A stretch of DNA of 64,000 nucleotides from Chaetorhynchus papuensis (taxonomy: Eukaryota > Chordata > Aves > Passeriformes > Rhipiduridae), in contig VWYX01000353.1 of the NCBI GenBank assembly GCA_013396525.1, positions 592,405 to 656,404 of the forward strand. The letters run 5' to 3'. Made by a program: the position numbers and the translations under genes. Position 1 is the stretch's first letter. Each line of letters begins with the position of its first letter. Under the pieces are notes generated by a model. That model ran no database searches, was not told the DNA's origin, and saw only the letters and a list, made by a program, of their open reading frames with translations. Positions 52,598 to 64,000 of this stretch are shown one piece after another.

Positions 52598-54188
52598 GTA
52601 AACCTTTTTGTTCAGCCACACGTTGTAACTCTTAAATCAGCTAATCTTTATTGTGTATGGGCTGAATCTCATGTTACACTTCAGAACTCTGAGCCAAAGA
52701 CAAGTAAATAACTCATGAGCTGGAGATGGGGGGAGAAGGAGCAAGAAGTCATAGCTGTGTAAAACACTTGAAAGGCCTCATTAGGTGTCAGTGAGGCTGC
52801 TGCATTAGGTATCAGTTGTCACTGTCAACTGATCTGTTTGACTGTTGTGCTTTGAGAGATTGCAGTTGACAGAACAGTATCTGCCACCAGTTCGTGTGAC
52901 AAAGAGGTGCTTAATTTTTTTGATCTAGAGGTGTTGACTTGCTTTGATGGATTTTATACCTCCTCTTCACATGTGCCATGCAGCTGTTCTTATGTCTCAG
53001 GTCTGTGTTTTACCTGTTGCTGTGGTTAATGTGTGAATTCAGGTGAGAACATGTAGTGGCCTCCTTACTCATCAGCACGGCCTCGCAGTGAACACCCTAG
53101 GCAGAGGCAAAGTGTGTTGTTTGTCGGTGTTTTCAATGGTACTATTCCAGAGATGTCAGCATCAGAAACCTTCTTCAAGCCAGAATTTCAAGGAAATGAA
53201 GCTTTGTGTTTTTTTTCAAAGTGAAAGCAGGTATCCAGCCATAGGTCCTTTGCTTTACACTGGAGCATCAAAAATGGCAGCAGCAAAAAATACCTGTGGC
53301 AAAGTCTGCAGACACTCCTTAGGAGAAACAGCACTTTGTGTAACATTTCCATTACTGCACAGTCACTATAAAAAGAAAAATTATCCTTTTTTGTTTAATT
53401 TTTTTTCCTTTGATCTTTGGAGTCTGCTACAAAAATTACAGTTTACAAATTACAAATATTAAGATTTGGATTTTTGAAGAAGGGGATGTAGTCTGGACAC
53501 GCTATTAGGATGCTGGGACTCTTTCTAACTTGGTTTCCCAAGCTGCCTGACACATCAACTGCTGAACCTGCTTCACCTCTTCCACTATAAAATGTTGATG
53601 TTGTTTACATCCTCCAGGAGGACTGGTTAATTAACAACAGTTTGTAGAGTGATTTCAAGATGGAAAAACATGGCAATTACTGCAAACAGTAAAGGCACTG
53701 CAGGCTAATTTTCATTGATGATAAAGTTGATTAACAAATACACAGATCTAATAAACACTGTTACTGCTTTTGAGTGCAGGAGCAGGTGAAGAGTTGCCAT
53801 GAGAACTGAAGAAGCTGAGTGTGCTCAGTTCAGCACTACTGATGTCTCTTTATTATTATGATTATTGTGTTCATTGATTACTAGGAGTGGGTTTACCAAA
53901 GTGAGGGACTGTCACTCCCTCTTAACTCTGCCTGATGGTGCACATGCTGTGTGTCATCTCAAAGGAGTAAGCACCTAGTGACAGTCTCACTTCTTACAGC
54001 CCCCTTGTGATGGGCATGCTCCCAGGGGCATGCCAGCACAAATCCAATAAAGGCATGTAAGGCACCATGCAAACAGGATGCTCTCTAGAATGAGGCATAA
54101 TTTGTGAGCATTGCCCTCTTTTAGGTTTCAGTGCCAATCATCAGCACCCTGAAATCTGTTTAACCTCCTCTTCCTTAAGACTTGGCAG

Positions 54189-54309
54189 TTGGTTTTTTTT
54201 GCGGGGGGGTATTTCTGTTTGGTTTTTTATTTTTTTGTTTATTTTTTGTTTGGTTTTTTTGTGTTTGTTTTTTTGTTTGTTTTCTTTTTCTTGTTTTGTT
54301 TTGTTTTAA
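54189..54309 (+). repeat. T/G-rich low-complexity tract
   Basis: Built from GTTTTTT-like and GTTTGTTTT-like words with one GCGGGGGGG block. Similar in style to the tract at 39423-39559. Confidence 0.85.
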
Positions 54310-54777
54310 GTTGAGGCATTTTGCAATGACTTAGGGCAATACTAAGGATCTTCTACCCAGTAGTTTGAGAATTCCAGGACATTTCTGTTTTTCATCCGTC
54401 CCTACCCAATTGTTTTACTTTTTTATATCCAGCCCCAGTAAATGGTCCACTGGGTAGTAATAAATGAATTAATGTCAAAGCAATCTTTTCCCTTTCCTTG
54501 AAACAGCTAAAACTCTCATTTAAGAGGGATAAATACAGGTACACAAATCTCATCTCATTATTTTCAAACCCTATCTTGTTAGTTAATGTGATACTGGTTA
54601 CTTGTTGCTTTAGCAACACAATTAGAAACATGTTTTTAAAGGGAAAGGACACATTGTTTTCTTTTAAGTAACGATCTGTGCAGCCCTTCGCTGCCATGTT
54701 CTTATTTTCAGTAAAATGTTTACTTTCTTTTAAATAGCTGAAGTGATGCATAGGAGTAGTTCCATGGGACCACTCCT

Positions 54778-54857
54778 AATTGCCATGATGAAATGCCATT
54801 GTCTGTCTACAGGGTAGAAATTGCCATAGTAAAATGCCCTTGTGTCTTTACATCAAG
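54778..54857 (+). repeat. diverged 41-bp tandem duplication
   Basis: Two adjacent units start AATTGCCATGATGAAATGCC and AATTGCCATAGTAAAATGCC, with further similarity (TTGTCTGTCTAC / TTGTGTCTTTAC) after that. Confidence 0.6.
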
Positions 54858-57800
54858 TCAGATATGGAAAAAAATACAGCTTGATTTTGCAGATCTGGTT
54901 CCTGTGCATATTCAGAAGCAAGTCTGCTAAATAAATGACTTAGCAGGAGTTTATTGGCTTGCTCCTGTTGTCACTACACAGTCAGGTGGGCAGAGCAGTC
55001 TGTTTTTGTCTCTGTTCCATCGAGAGCCAGGTAGTCACAAAGTTCCCATCAGTTATAATGCATAACACAATGGAAAGATGTCAGTGTGAATATAACTTGA
55101 GCATGACGTGCTCTATTAAATAACTGCCTGGTTTTGGTTATTAGAGCCTTTAATCCTGCTAAATGGTGCATGTAAGGCAGAGGACCAGATTAATTCTAGA
55201 TCCCAGTTGAGACTGGAAGGCTGAACTGAGCTGATCTAATGAACAGCCAATAAACACAGACAATCACAATGTCATTTTAATAGGATCTCTGGGAAAATGA
55301 ATAGATTTTTTCCTTAAATATCTGTTTACAACTCATTGACAGGAACACAACTTCAGTTTTATGTTTCATTTCATGTACCAAAGTTGAGAGCGCATGCTTT
55401 AAAAAAGACGCTCTACAAATAAATTCATAGCGTAGCACAATGCAGTATGTCATTAAAAAGAAAAGTAATAAGGTTTGGGAATAATGCAAGCAGCTTGATT
55501 TTTCCTGACCATTACTTAAGAACTCAAAATGTGAGGTGAATTAGAGTTAATGAAAACTACCCTACGTGAAATAATGGCACAGCATAAGGGCTTTGTGCCT
55601 TTTTTACCAAGCACAGTAAAAGCACAAAATACATGCCACCCCTTGACTGATCTCACATCACAATATTTTGATTACTATTAATAGTCACATGCCTCAATAA
55701 TTTTGAGAACTGTGGCACATCAGTCCTGCTCCCACTGTGTTTGGTGGCAGAACTAAGCCTCCCATGGGTTTCAGTACCTGCAAATTGTAGCCTGAAACGG
55801 TGAACATAGAAACAAGGATATGTGCTTATTTATTGAGCTGACTGTGTTATTACAGTGGAAAATCCCTTGGTCCTTAGTCAAAAAAATTCCTTATCCCCAT
55901 TAATTGTAATTAGTGCTCCATGAGAAACTAAGTTTTGGTATTGTATATTTATAAATCAAGGATTTCAATTTTTAAGAAGGAAGAAGGGGATGCTTTTTGT
56001 ATGCAATATTCCTGCATTCACCTCTAAAGTGGGAGTTGCAGCTAAGCCTTTCAGCCTGCAGCTTGCAGCTAGAAGGGGGTGCTTGGTGGAGGTGAAACTC
56101 TCTGCTAGCAGCTCCAGAAAGGTTTATTGTCTCAGCATTTATTATTTTACATTTTCATCTGATGTTGGTAGTTCCTCTCTGTCTGTGGTGTTTTATACAT
56201 TTTATCCTTAGCAGCAGGAGTCCACGCTGGCTTTCAATGCTCTGCTGACTTCCTTTCTCATCCCCTTGGTACTTTTTCAGACCTGCAGCTCCCACTTGTC
56301 ACCCCAGACTGTTCTGGCCAGCCTGGACTGTCAAGGGCCAGCGCCACAAGAAACGTGTCCCAGGGCAGCGCACTCACCGGGCAGGCACGTGCCTCCCGTC
56401 TGCAGCACGGGTGGAAGCAGAGTACGAGCACAAAGCTGTAAGTCAATGACAACCCACCCTCAGGAACTGCCAGTGCTCCCGCAGGCAGCTGTTCGGGAGT
56501 CAAGGATGCAGAATGCAGCAAAAGAGAGGACCAGCAGATGGAGCGCTTGGATGTATGGCATCTCATACGTGCTTGATGTTTGTTTCTGTATGAGCCAAGT
56601 TTGCACGTTTTGAGTATAAATGTCTAAGTCTTTATGTTGAGGCAGTGAAGCACCTAGACAGATAAATACAGACCCAGAGACACCCTGAACCTTTAGGTCT
56701 CATGGTGGCTGAGCTGTTTCCTGCTGCATCCCTGCTTTGCCCCTACCACAGACACACATATGTAGTCCTTTGCACAGAGATCCTCCCTTAAGTGAGGAAC
56801 CAAGAGTTCTGGATGATTCGTCTGTAATCAAGTGCTCTTTCCCACATCACAGTATTTCACAAATTTTGTGTTCTGAGGACCTGCTATTCTGCAGAGTGGA
56901 GAAAAAATTCTCTTAAAGATAGATGTTATTAGACTTACATAACAGATAGCAAAATTGAGGTCTGGAAAGGCCACATATTGCCAAAAATTACACAGAAATT
57001 GAAGGAGAGCCCCTTGTCTTTTATCAGTAATCATTCTTAGAGACCCACAATTTCTATAGTTATCTTCCCATTGAATTTTCTATGAGGTAAATTGATACTC
57101 AAGAGATTTTTAACAGACAGATTAATTACACCATTGTGAATATGCACAAGTATAGCTCAGATTTCCCCAAGTAATGAGCTTTTAAATAACAGGTTTTTTT
57201 CTTGGATTTGCTCTTCTTCTGTTCTGCTTCTATGGCTGACTCTTTTTGTGTTTACTATGGGAGCTTTAGGCCAGTTTTTAGAGAACTGTGTCACTTCTTA
57301 AACAAAGCTAGCTTGCAGAATTCTTAGGTTTAACTGATTTATTATGGGTTATTTCTAGGTGTCCTGGTATTTCATAATATTTGGAATGATTGTATATGGC
57401 TTTCATTAGGGGAAGTATGCAGCACCACATGTTTCTGTCCCTTTATTACTGAAGAAAGTGCTAACGATTGTTCAGTCTTTCCATAGGGTTGGGTGGGGGT
57501 GTTTTTCTGAATTCACTGCAAATCAGTGTTAAATAGGTAACCTTGACTATGCATTTCTATTATTTAAGATGCTTGGATTTCTTTGATGTTTAATTTAATC
57601 TTGATTTAATCTTTCACTCTGAATGTCCTGGATTTCTAACACTTAAATTATTTCCACAATGCATTTACCCATATGTACTCTCAAACATTGCTCCCTCCAA
57701 ATATAGTTGCTTCTTGTGTTTGGAAATTAAGAGTTAAAAATGCTGAAAGCAATGATATTACTTGATGCAAATCTTTGTTCCAGCCTACTTGATTTAATCT

Positions 57801-57929
57801 ACTGTGTTGCTTAACTTGGGGGAAAAAAGGCTAATTTACTATTTCTACTAATTTCACTATTTCACTATTTTCTTACAGCTCATTTGCAAAAGAACTGCAT
57901 TAATGCTACATATTTTTATTACTTTCCAG

Positions 57930-58095
57930 GAATCAAGTATCAACATCAGACCACAAGGACGTCCTTAAAGCTCAAGACCTTTCTGTCATCATCAAAGCAT
58001 ATGTGCTCGTGACATCCTTAACACCCCTGCGGGCGTTCATTCATTCAACCACCACTGTCTGGCATCCACCCAAGAAGAAACATTTTACCATAAAG
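57930..58095 (+). CDS. CPED1: CPED1, coding exon 6 (last recognised in the window)
   Basis: A 166-base exon between acceptor ATTACTTTCCAG and donor AAAG|GTAAAA. One base completes an incoming codon (xxG), then 55 codons end in phase 0. It contains [16 protein letters not shown] and LTPLRAFIHSTTTVWHPPKK, nearly identical to mammalian CPED1 ([20 protein letters not shown] and so on). The first residues (NQVSTSDHKDVLK) are less conserved. The other two frames contain stops. The next mammalian block (beginning LQTFFETFLRA) is not found in the remaining 5.9 kb, so the next exon is beyond the window. The conserved cadherin-like and C-terminal PC-esterase (PMR5/GDSL-type acyl-esterase) domains also lie further on. 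Confidence 0.95.
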
Positions 58096-59726
58096 GTAAA
58101 ACCTTTCATTTCCTCAGTTTTCCATCTTTCAGGCAAAGTAAGACAGAAAACTAGAGAACGTGTTTCTTCTCTTTACCCCTTCTTTATTAGCAGTCCACAG
58201 CCTACAGTGAATATTCTCCTAATGTACACTTTTCATTTCTCAGAACAACTGGGGTTTGCTTCATGAAGCAGGAAAGCCTTGCCCTGTGCACTGGGGACCT
58301 GGGACTTGCATGTCTCCAAGCCCATTTTTATTGGTGACATTTGACAGCAGTTGCAAGCTCAGAGTTTTCTCTAAAGTGTGGGTGCTGCCATGCAGTAGCA
58401 ACTTTTGCTGGGATATTGACAGTGTTGTGAAAAAGGAAAGCAAATATTTAAAACAGCTTATTTAGATTTCTCTTTTAGGTGCAGTAAAGCAGACTAGAGG
58501 AGGGTCAAGACACTTCTAAATAAGGGGAAGTATACCATGGATAGAGTGGGGCCCCCATAGTCTCAGTTTTATTAAGAAGAAAGTTTCATATGTGCCTTAG
58601 ATTAATTCTGGACATCTCCAAGTGCCTGGAGATACCCCTCTCTCTACACATCTTTCTTGGTCAGCAGTCCCATGGACTTGCAAATATGCCTTGCCATTCC
58701 TTTCTTTTTCTAGCAGGAAACTGTGCTTGCAACACATCAGCTCTGTGTGAAGAAGCTACAGTTGTGCCACTGCTTCTTCCCTTTTGAAGAATTAAGGTCA
58801 CAACCTGACAGTGGTTTCTTGAGGTCACAGATCAGCTCCTGTAGCAGCTGTTAGAGGATGGGTGCACTTTGCCCATGTAACCTTGTTGAGGTAGGAGCAG
58901 GTCTCAGCTTTGGATCAGTCTGAGTGCTGTGGTGTCATTGTCAGGACTGTTGATGATGTCAGCTATTTGGTACGTCCTGCAATTTTAGCCCTCACCAAGT
59001 GGAGTGCCTAGTTTAAGCTCATTATCTAATTCTAGCCATTGAAGAAACAGACACCTGTGGAGAACAAATCATCCCACTTAATTTAGACACCAGTCTTGGA
59101 ATGAGTTTCCTGGTAAAAGTGTTTGCTTCCTTCTATGGGCTATGACATTCTTAGAGAACATGCCAAATTTTGGATTGCCAAAATTAGGTGAGCTGAATCT
59201 ACTTCTCTCTTCCCCCCCACATAAGCTATGGAAGCCCATGAAGATAAACTACTTTGCCATGTATTTTCCTCCATTTACATTCAGGAAGAGTGATGGTCAC
59301 TCTCTTTCAAACCCTGGGATTCAGTTTTGGTTTATGTTTATTAAAATAGCACAATATCCAGCAGCATCACTGTTGCAGCTGAAGCAAGGACAACTTTAAA
59401 GGCTGGTAGTCATTAGTAATTGTGATACGGCTCTGTAAAACAATTCCCACTGAGGGAAGTCTGCTGAACAGGGTGCCAGCCACCATTTACAGAGCACTTT
59501 GGCAGCTGAAGAAGTGACAAAAATGATGGATGGAAGCAGCAGCACATCTACAGTGGTTCCAATCTGTTCACTGTTGTGGTGTTATGCTTTCTATAGCTTT
59601 AGTCAAACTCGTCAAAATGGTGAAAAAGACACAAAAGATAGGCACCATTTGTGAAAGAAAGCACATTTGTAGTGATGTAGAGATTGAAATGCAAAACTGA
59701 AGGAAAATGGTGTGTGTAAGGCTGCC

Positions 59727-60145
59727 TCTCAGCGCAGTGTGCTCTGTAGGATATGGAAGGGGGCAGGCAGCTTCCAGGAGAAGTGAGACACTGGGAATTC
59801 ATAGAGTGGCCAGAAAGCACTACTAGGAAAATCATATAGAGAATCTGTGCTTGGTGCAGAGGCAACAGGCAGGTCACCCATCAGAAAATATGTGGGAGAA
59901 GGTGTGAATTCAACCACAGATATCCTTTGTTAAGAGATTTTGTGAAGTTTCTCAAAAATTTCATGGAGCCCTCCATCACTTGCCGGTGAGACATCCAATG
60001 CCAGCAGAGTCGTCTCTCCCAAAACAGCCAGTAGAGCAGTGCATGCTTGTACCAGCCAAGGAGCCTGGTCCAGAAAGCTCCCAAGGTTTAAGTTTCTGCC
60101 AGCCCTATTTTGTGGGATGCAAATCATCACGTTTTGAAGCTTCAA
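59727..60145 (-). other. - strand open stretch interrupted by one stop, unrecognised
   Basis: One - strand frame is open for about 140 codons apart from a single TAA at 59930-59932 (pieces include GSFLDQAPWLVQACTALLAV and EFTPSPTYFLMGDLPVAS). A second - strand frame over the same bases is also open for long stretches, so a chance origin is plausible. A decayed processed gene copy is the alternative. No A-tail or target duplication was found. Confidence 0.15.
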
Positions 60146-61791
60146 CCTGTCAATAGTCTATACAGAGAATCTCCAAGACCTGTTTTTCCACTGATTGACA
60201 GAATACCCATCAGGGACTCAACGTGCCTAGAGAGGAGATTTTGATCTGGAAAAATTTGCCAGTGTTTTTCCCCAAGAGCAGCTGATTAAGTTTTGTTTTT
60301 AATTTTTTTTAATGAAGCAATGAGAATCGTTTTCATTGTCTGCTTTCAGTAATGTTATACCATAATTTAGAGACCTCCTCAGTGTGTACAGACCTCTGGT
60401 CAGGACATTTTTTCTCATACCAGTATAATTGCAACATTTTTAATGAGAAATTCATCCACATTTGTGGTCAACTAAGTTTTGCTATCACAAATCCAGTATG
60501 TTAAGTATGTTTAAAATTTGATCTCCCATGTACAACAATAACAATGCCTTATTAAAAAACTGGAGATGGGGTAGCTATATGATATCAATGATTAAGAGAA
60601 ACTGTGTAAAGAAAAAACAGGAGTTTCATTAACTAAATAATACTGCATTCCCCACTGCCTTTTTGTTAGTAATCTATTGGGTATGATTTTTGCAATGCAT
60701 ATTTGCTTTTTATAGTCATAGTGGCATGGCTTCAGAATGATTCCTTGAATATTGGTCAAATGGCAGGTCAGGAAGAGTTCAAGTGTGTTTTGCTCACCAG
60801 CTGTCGGGTTTTCTCTAGATGATACATATTTTAGTATTTCATTTCAGAAAGCGAAAGAAGGTAAATCCTGAGCTGGCATGAGGATTTTGTGTGCAGTCAA
60901 GGGGTAACGAAAGTGCAGCTCTAGATTTGGGCCCAGCATGGGAAAATGCAAGAGATGCAGGGGAGAGGATGGCTTTCTGCCACACAGATGTTTAGATATG
61001 AGGCTTGTGTAATAGCCCTATATCTTTGAGGAGGGTTGGAAACTGCTTATTTAATCCATCTGTGTGTTGATAAATTATTAATAAAATAGAAGCTTTCTAT
61101 TTTGCATATTGTACCAATTAAGGGTCAGTTCCTTTTGTGTTAATTGACATTATGCTTGTGTATTGAGAAGAATGCTGACCCCTGAATAATTTTCTCTTTT
61201 ATAGAAGCTAGTGTGCAAACCAGTAATTTATAATTAATTATTTCAAGGCTTAACACACTGTGAACTGCTTCCTTTGCCCTTGCATTAACCTTTCCCAACC
61301 TGATCCCAGTTCTTTATGAAGGGATACACTTTTGTAGGCAGTAGTACCGCATCCTGCATCATCAGGGAAGGCTCTTCTGTGCTGTCAGCAACTTCTTGTG
61401 GCCCCTGCTATAGCTCATCATCCTTTTGCTCATCCAAAATAGACAAGTACCTCCTGGACTTGAATTCCTTGACTGGTGTTCTTGTATAACCCTTGATGCT
61501 CAGATGAAGCTCTGTTCTTAAGTAATTTTCCAGTTGTGAAGTGAAGTAAGTATTATTTATTAAGGCAGTTTGCTGTTAAGCTTGCTGTGGTGTGAGTCAC
61601 TAAAACTGTCACTGAAAGTCTCGCTGTATATTAAGCATTTGGAAACTTGAGTAAAGGAATTTTTATTTTTTTTTTTCTACTTAACATACATGCAAATAAA
61701 ACTGGACCCTCACCCATACAGGAAATCCGTCTTTTAATACGACGTGGCGGTCTGGTTTACAGCCGAGCATGGTGGAAACTAGGTTGCCGTA

Positions 61792-61805
61792 CTGCCCTCA
61801 AGTGG
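61792..61805 (-). promoter_or_regulatory. CTCF-like motif
   Basis: On the - strand the sequence is CCACTTGAGGGCAG, 13 of 14 matching a common CTCF core form (CCACTAGAGGGCAG). It lies in a short patch (about 61735-61850) with several CpGs, which stands out from its AT-rich surroundings. Binding cannot be judged from sequence alone. Confidence 0.38.
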
Positions 61806-61943
61806 CCAGTTTTGGTACCACTTGAAGTATTGGCCACACGTATTTACAGTGAAATAGAATGCAAACATACATACAGATAAAGAGCAAAATGCTGGCAAAA
61901 CAGCAGAAAGGCTTGGGATTTTTTTCCTTTGTTTTACCTTTGC

Positions 61944-61962
61944 TTTTTTTTTTTTTTTTTTT
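61944..61962 (+). repeat. T-tract
   Basis: Nineteen consecutive T residues in AT-rich intron. Confidence 0.85.
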
Positions 61963-64000
61963 AATTTTATATTGTTGCCCTGTTACTTACAGGAGCAAAC
62001 ATAAAAGAAAAATTACCGTCAATTCTTAATCAATTAGATTGCAATGTTATTTGGGACTAAAATTAAATTTGTTCATTAGGTTCTGTTAGAAAACTGTAAT
62101 GCTCTTTTTTCTGGGAGACTGAGCATAATATAACTGCCATCTCTGTTTTCTTTCCTTGTGGTATCAAGAGCCCTATAATTTCTCTTTTCACTGATATAAG
62201 AACAGAAGTCTATCTAGACTGGGGGAGATCAAAGACATGCTTAGTCTGACACTCATTTATGGCAGCAGCCAGGCAAGAGAGCATCATGAAACTGTGCAAC
62301 AGGACAAACATAAAGTGGTAGTGGTCCCTAGGCAGACTGTATCTATTTCTGGTAACCTCCAGGGTTACTAACACAAAACTGGGAGTGGAATATATGTTTT
62401 GATGTTTAATAAGCTCCAGTGGGCTTTTATGCATGCAATTCTCTCCTAGATTTTTAAATTCATGAATGCTTTCGGTCTTACCAATGACTTTGAGCAATGA
62501 TACTCTACAGATTAGTTATGTGTTGCTTGAGAAAGAGTATTCATTTGCTTTAAAACCTCAGCAAAATCAAATATGACTTGATTTCATATCCTTAATTCTT
62601 GTCTTAAAAGGAAGAATAAGAAATCCTTCCTTCTTTGTCTTCTTCATCTGTGTCAACCTGTCATGCAGTGCACAAATAAAATTCTTTCTGGAGTTCTTTT
62701 CTGTTTTTCTCATTCTGAACATCCCTATTTAGCTAAGTAAGAGTTCAGGCTGATTGTTCTCTACAACATGTGGATTTGTCATAAGATTATACGCTATTAT
62801 CCTGGCCCTTAGCTCTCTGGTTTTTTTCTAGTTCACAGATCCTCTTGCTTTGGCTGTTCAATCCAGTCAGCTCTGTAAGCATGCCATTCTGTGGCTTCCA
62901 GCTTTCCTAGACCTGCCTCCCATTATCCTGATTCTTCTTATCTTTCCTTTTTTTGATTTCCAGCTTCCCTTAGTCAAGCTGATATACTTTTGGTTCTCAC
63001 AGCAACCTGGGAAATGCTGTTAGTAAATCGCCTTTAATTTCCCACTAAGAAGTCAGTGCTGAGTTGGGAAACCACTCTTAGTTCAGTCTCAGTCAAAAGG
63101 CCTAATTTTGTGGTTGCTGAAGCTGGTGAGTGGCTTTTTGCTTTGGGACTTAGTCTTAAGAGCAAGGAGTTTTAGAGGAAAGAAAAGGCCTCCTCAGATG
63201 GCCTTTTGTCCTCCGTGTAATTAAGTTATGAAAGTGTTAAGGGGCAAGATGTTGGGGGTTTTTGTGAACTACTGTTTTTCTGAACAATGTAATTTCATCT
63301 TTTTAAAAATCTTATGTAGTGAAAAATATATACAGAAGTGGGACATTTACTGTAAAAAAAAGTTGAATACTAATGTGATTTTCGCTTTGATCAAGTGCCA
63401 TGTTAGAGCTGCAGAGAAAAGGCACATAATAACATAAATCAGGAGTGGAATAAACAGATCTGCCTGAAGTTAATGCAATAAACTTATGATAAATTACTGA
63501 ACTGTTTTCTCTGTGTTTTATTCTGGAACCGTTGGTATGTGGTTCATGGGTACATTTTTCTCCCATTACATGGCCTTTGACTATTTCTATATACTCCGAT
63601 CAGTGGAAAGGTCCACCTGTGCTAGCAGAAAATATGGAAAATAGCTTCCTTGCTAAGTATGTTTCCTCCTGGCCTTCCGTGGGGAATTAGTTTTTATTCT
63701 TGTAGACATGTTAGATATTTAGATACTTCCATACATCTAATAGAAGAAATGCTTGTTTTTGTGGAAAACATATTTTTGTATCTGTGGACAAATGCCCAAA
63801 AGTATTTGGACCTGGTGAAGAAATTTCACGAAAGACATCCAGTAAGAAGAATGAATGTACAAAAATGAACTGAGAGAATAGAGCCTACGGTGAAAGTTTT
63901 TAGAGATTTACTGAATTTATTCAAGCTATTTTCAAGAAGAGGCAATTACTGTTAGTCTTTGAGACCCTGCAGATCCAGATGATCAGAAAGAGTGCAACAA

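Larger units (their letters stand above)
52598..57929 (+). other. CPED1: CPED1 intronic sequence before coding exon 6, probably hiding a small exon
   Basis: About 5.3 kb ending in CTTTCCAG. The phases of the flanking exons require at least one more exon encoding about ten residues, which I could not identify. It also contains a T/G-rich tract and a 41-bp duplication, listed separately. A GC-richer patch at about 56260-56560 has open frames on both strands but no recognisable gene. Confidence 0.6.
58096..64000 (+). other. CPED1: start of the next CPED1 intron
   Basis: At least 5.9 kb of AT-rich intron with no recognised exon. It holds a patch with overlapping - strand open frames (59727-60145), a CTCF-like motif in a CpG-containing patch near 61730-61850, and T-tracts. 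No transposon family was recognised. Confidence 0.8.

Noticed and set aside
56266..56613. Possible missing CPED1 exon around 56500-56565 (AG acceptor, GAT|GTATGG donor).
   Set aside because: The end phase is 0, but 2 is needed, and the peptide does not resemble the mammalian segment.
56688..56710. A 19-base candidate mini-exon (acceptor CTTTAG, end before GTTTCC) with phases that fit the gap before 57930.
   Set aside because: The donor is very weak and the residues (GLMVAEL) do not resemble the expected block; a fit of phase alone is expected by chance in 5 kb.
57880..57929. Alternative acceptor TTCTTACAG for the last exon.
   Set aside because: Use of this site would put a TAA in the required frame at about 57901.
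1..64000. CRISPR arrays, bacterial operons, tRNA or rRNA genes, phage or plasmid features.
   Set aside because: None is present. The composition, introns and repeats are those of a bird nuclear genome.

Overview
This is a vertebrate nuclear genome window, almost certainly from a bird and most likely a passerine. The evidence is the repeat set: a 3'-truncated CR1 LINE with the typical CR1 terminal octamer-like end, and three solo retroviral LTRs of types common in songbird genomes. It also shows short coding exons separated by multi-kilobase AT-rich introns with canonical GT/AG borders. No bacterial genes, operons, CRISPR arrays or RNA genes were found. Most of the open frames in the window are chance or repeat-derived.

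One protein-coding gene runs through the window on the + strand: CPED1 (cadherin-like and PC-esterase domain-containing protein 1). Five coding exons are recognised by their resemblance to the vertebrate protein and by compatible splice phases: 9562-9813 (start codon, signal anchor), 22448-22634, 43545-43651, 45509-45584 and 57930-58095. A sixth, less conserved exon is proposed at 52493-52597. Together they encode roughly the first 300 residues. The cadherin-like and PC-esterase domains lie downstream, beyond the right edge. A TATA-type promoter with a non-coding first exon is proposed just upstream (about 8691-8852).

Region by region: 1-8640 is 5' flank with a CR1 copy and one unexplained coding-like patch on the - strand near the left edge. 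8691-9813 is the gene's 5' end. The 12.6-kb intron 9814-22447 holds a clear CpG island (about 17975-18650) and a sense-oriented solo LTR. The 20.9-kb intron 22635-43544 holds a CCTT microsatellite, an assembly defect (a single N flanked by two identical 95-bp copies), an antisense LTR and a G/T-rich tract. Introns 43652-57929 hold a second LTR of the sense family. 58096-64000 is the start of the next intron, with a possible CTCF motif.

I found no convincing undescribed gene system. The points most worth checking are the intronic CpG island (possible alternative promoter), a splice-phase mismatch implying an unlocated small CPED1 exon between 52597 and 57930, and the misassembled microsatellite.
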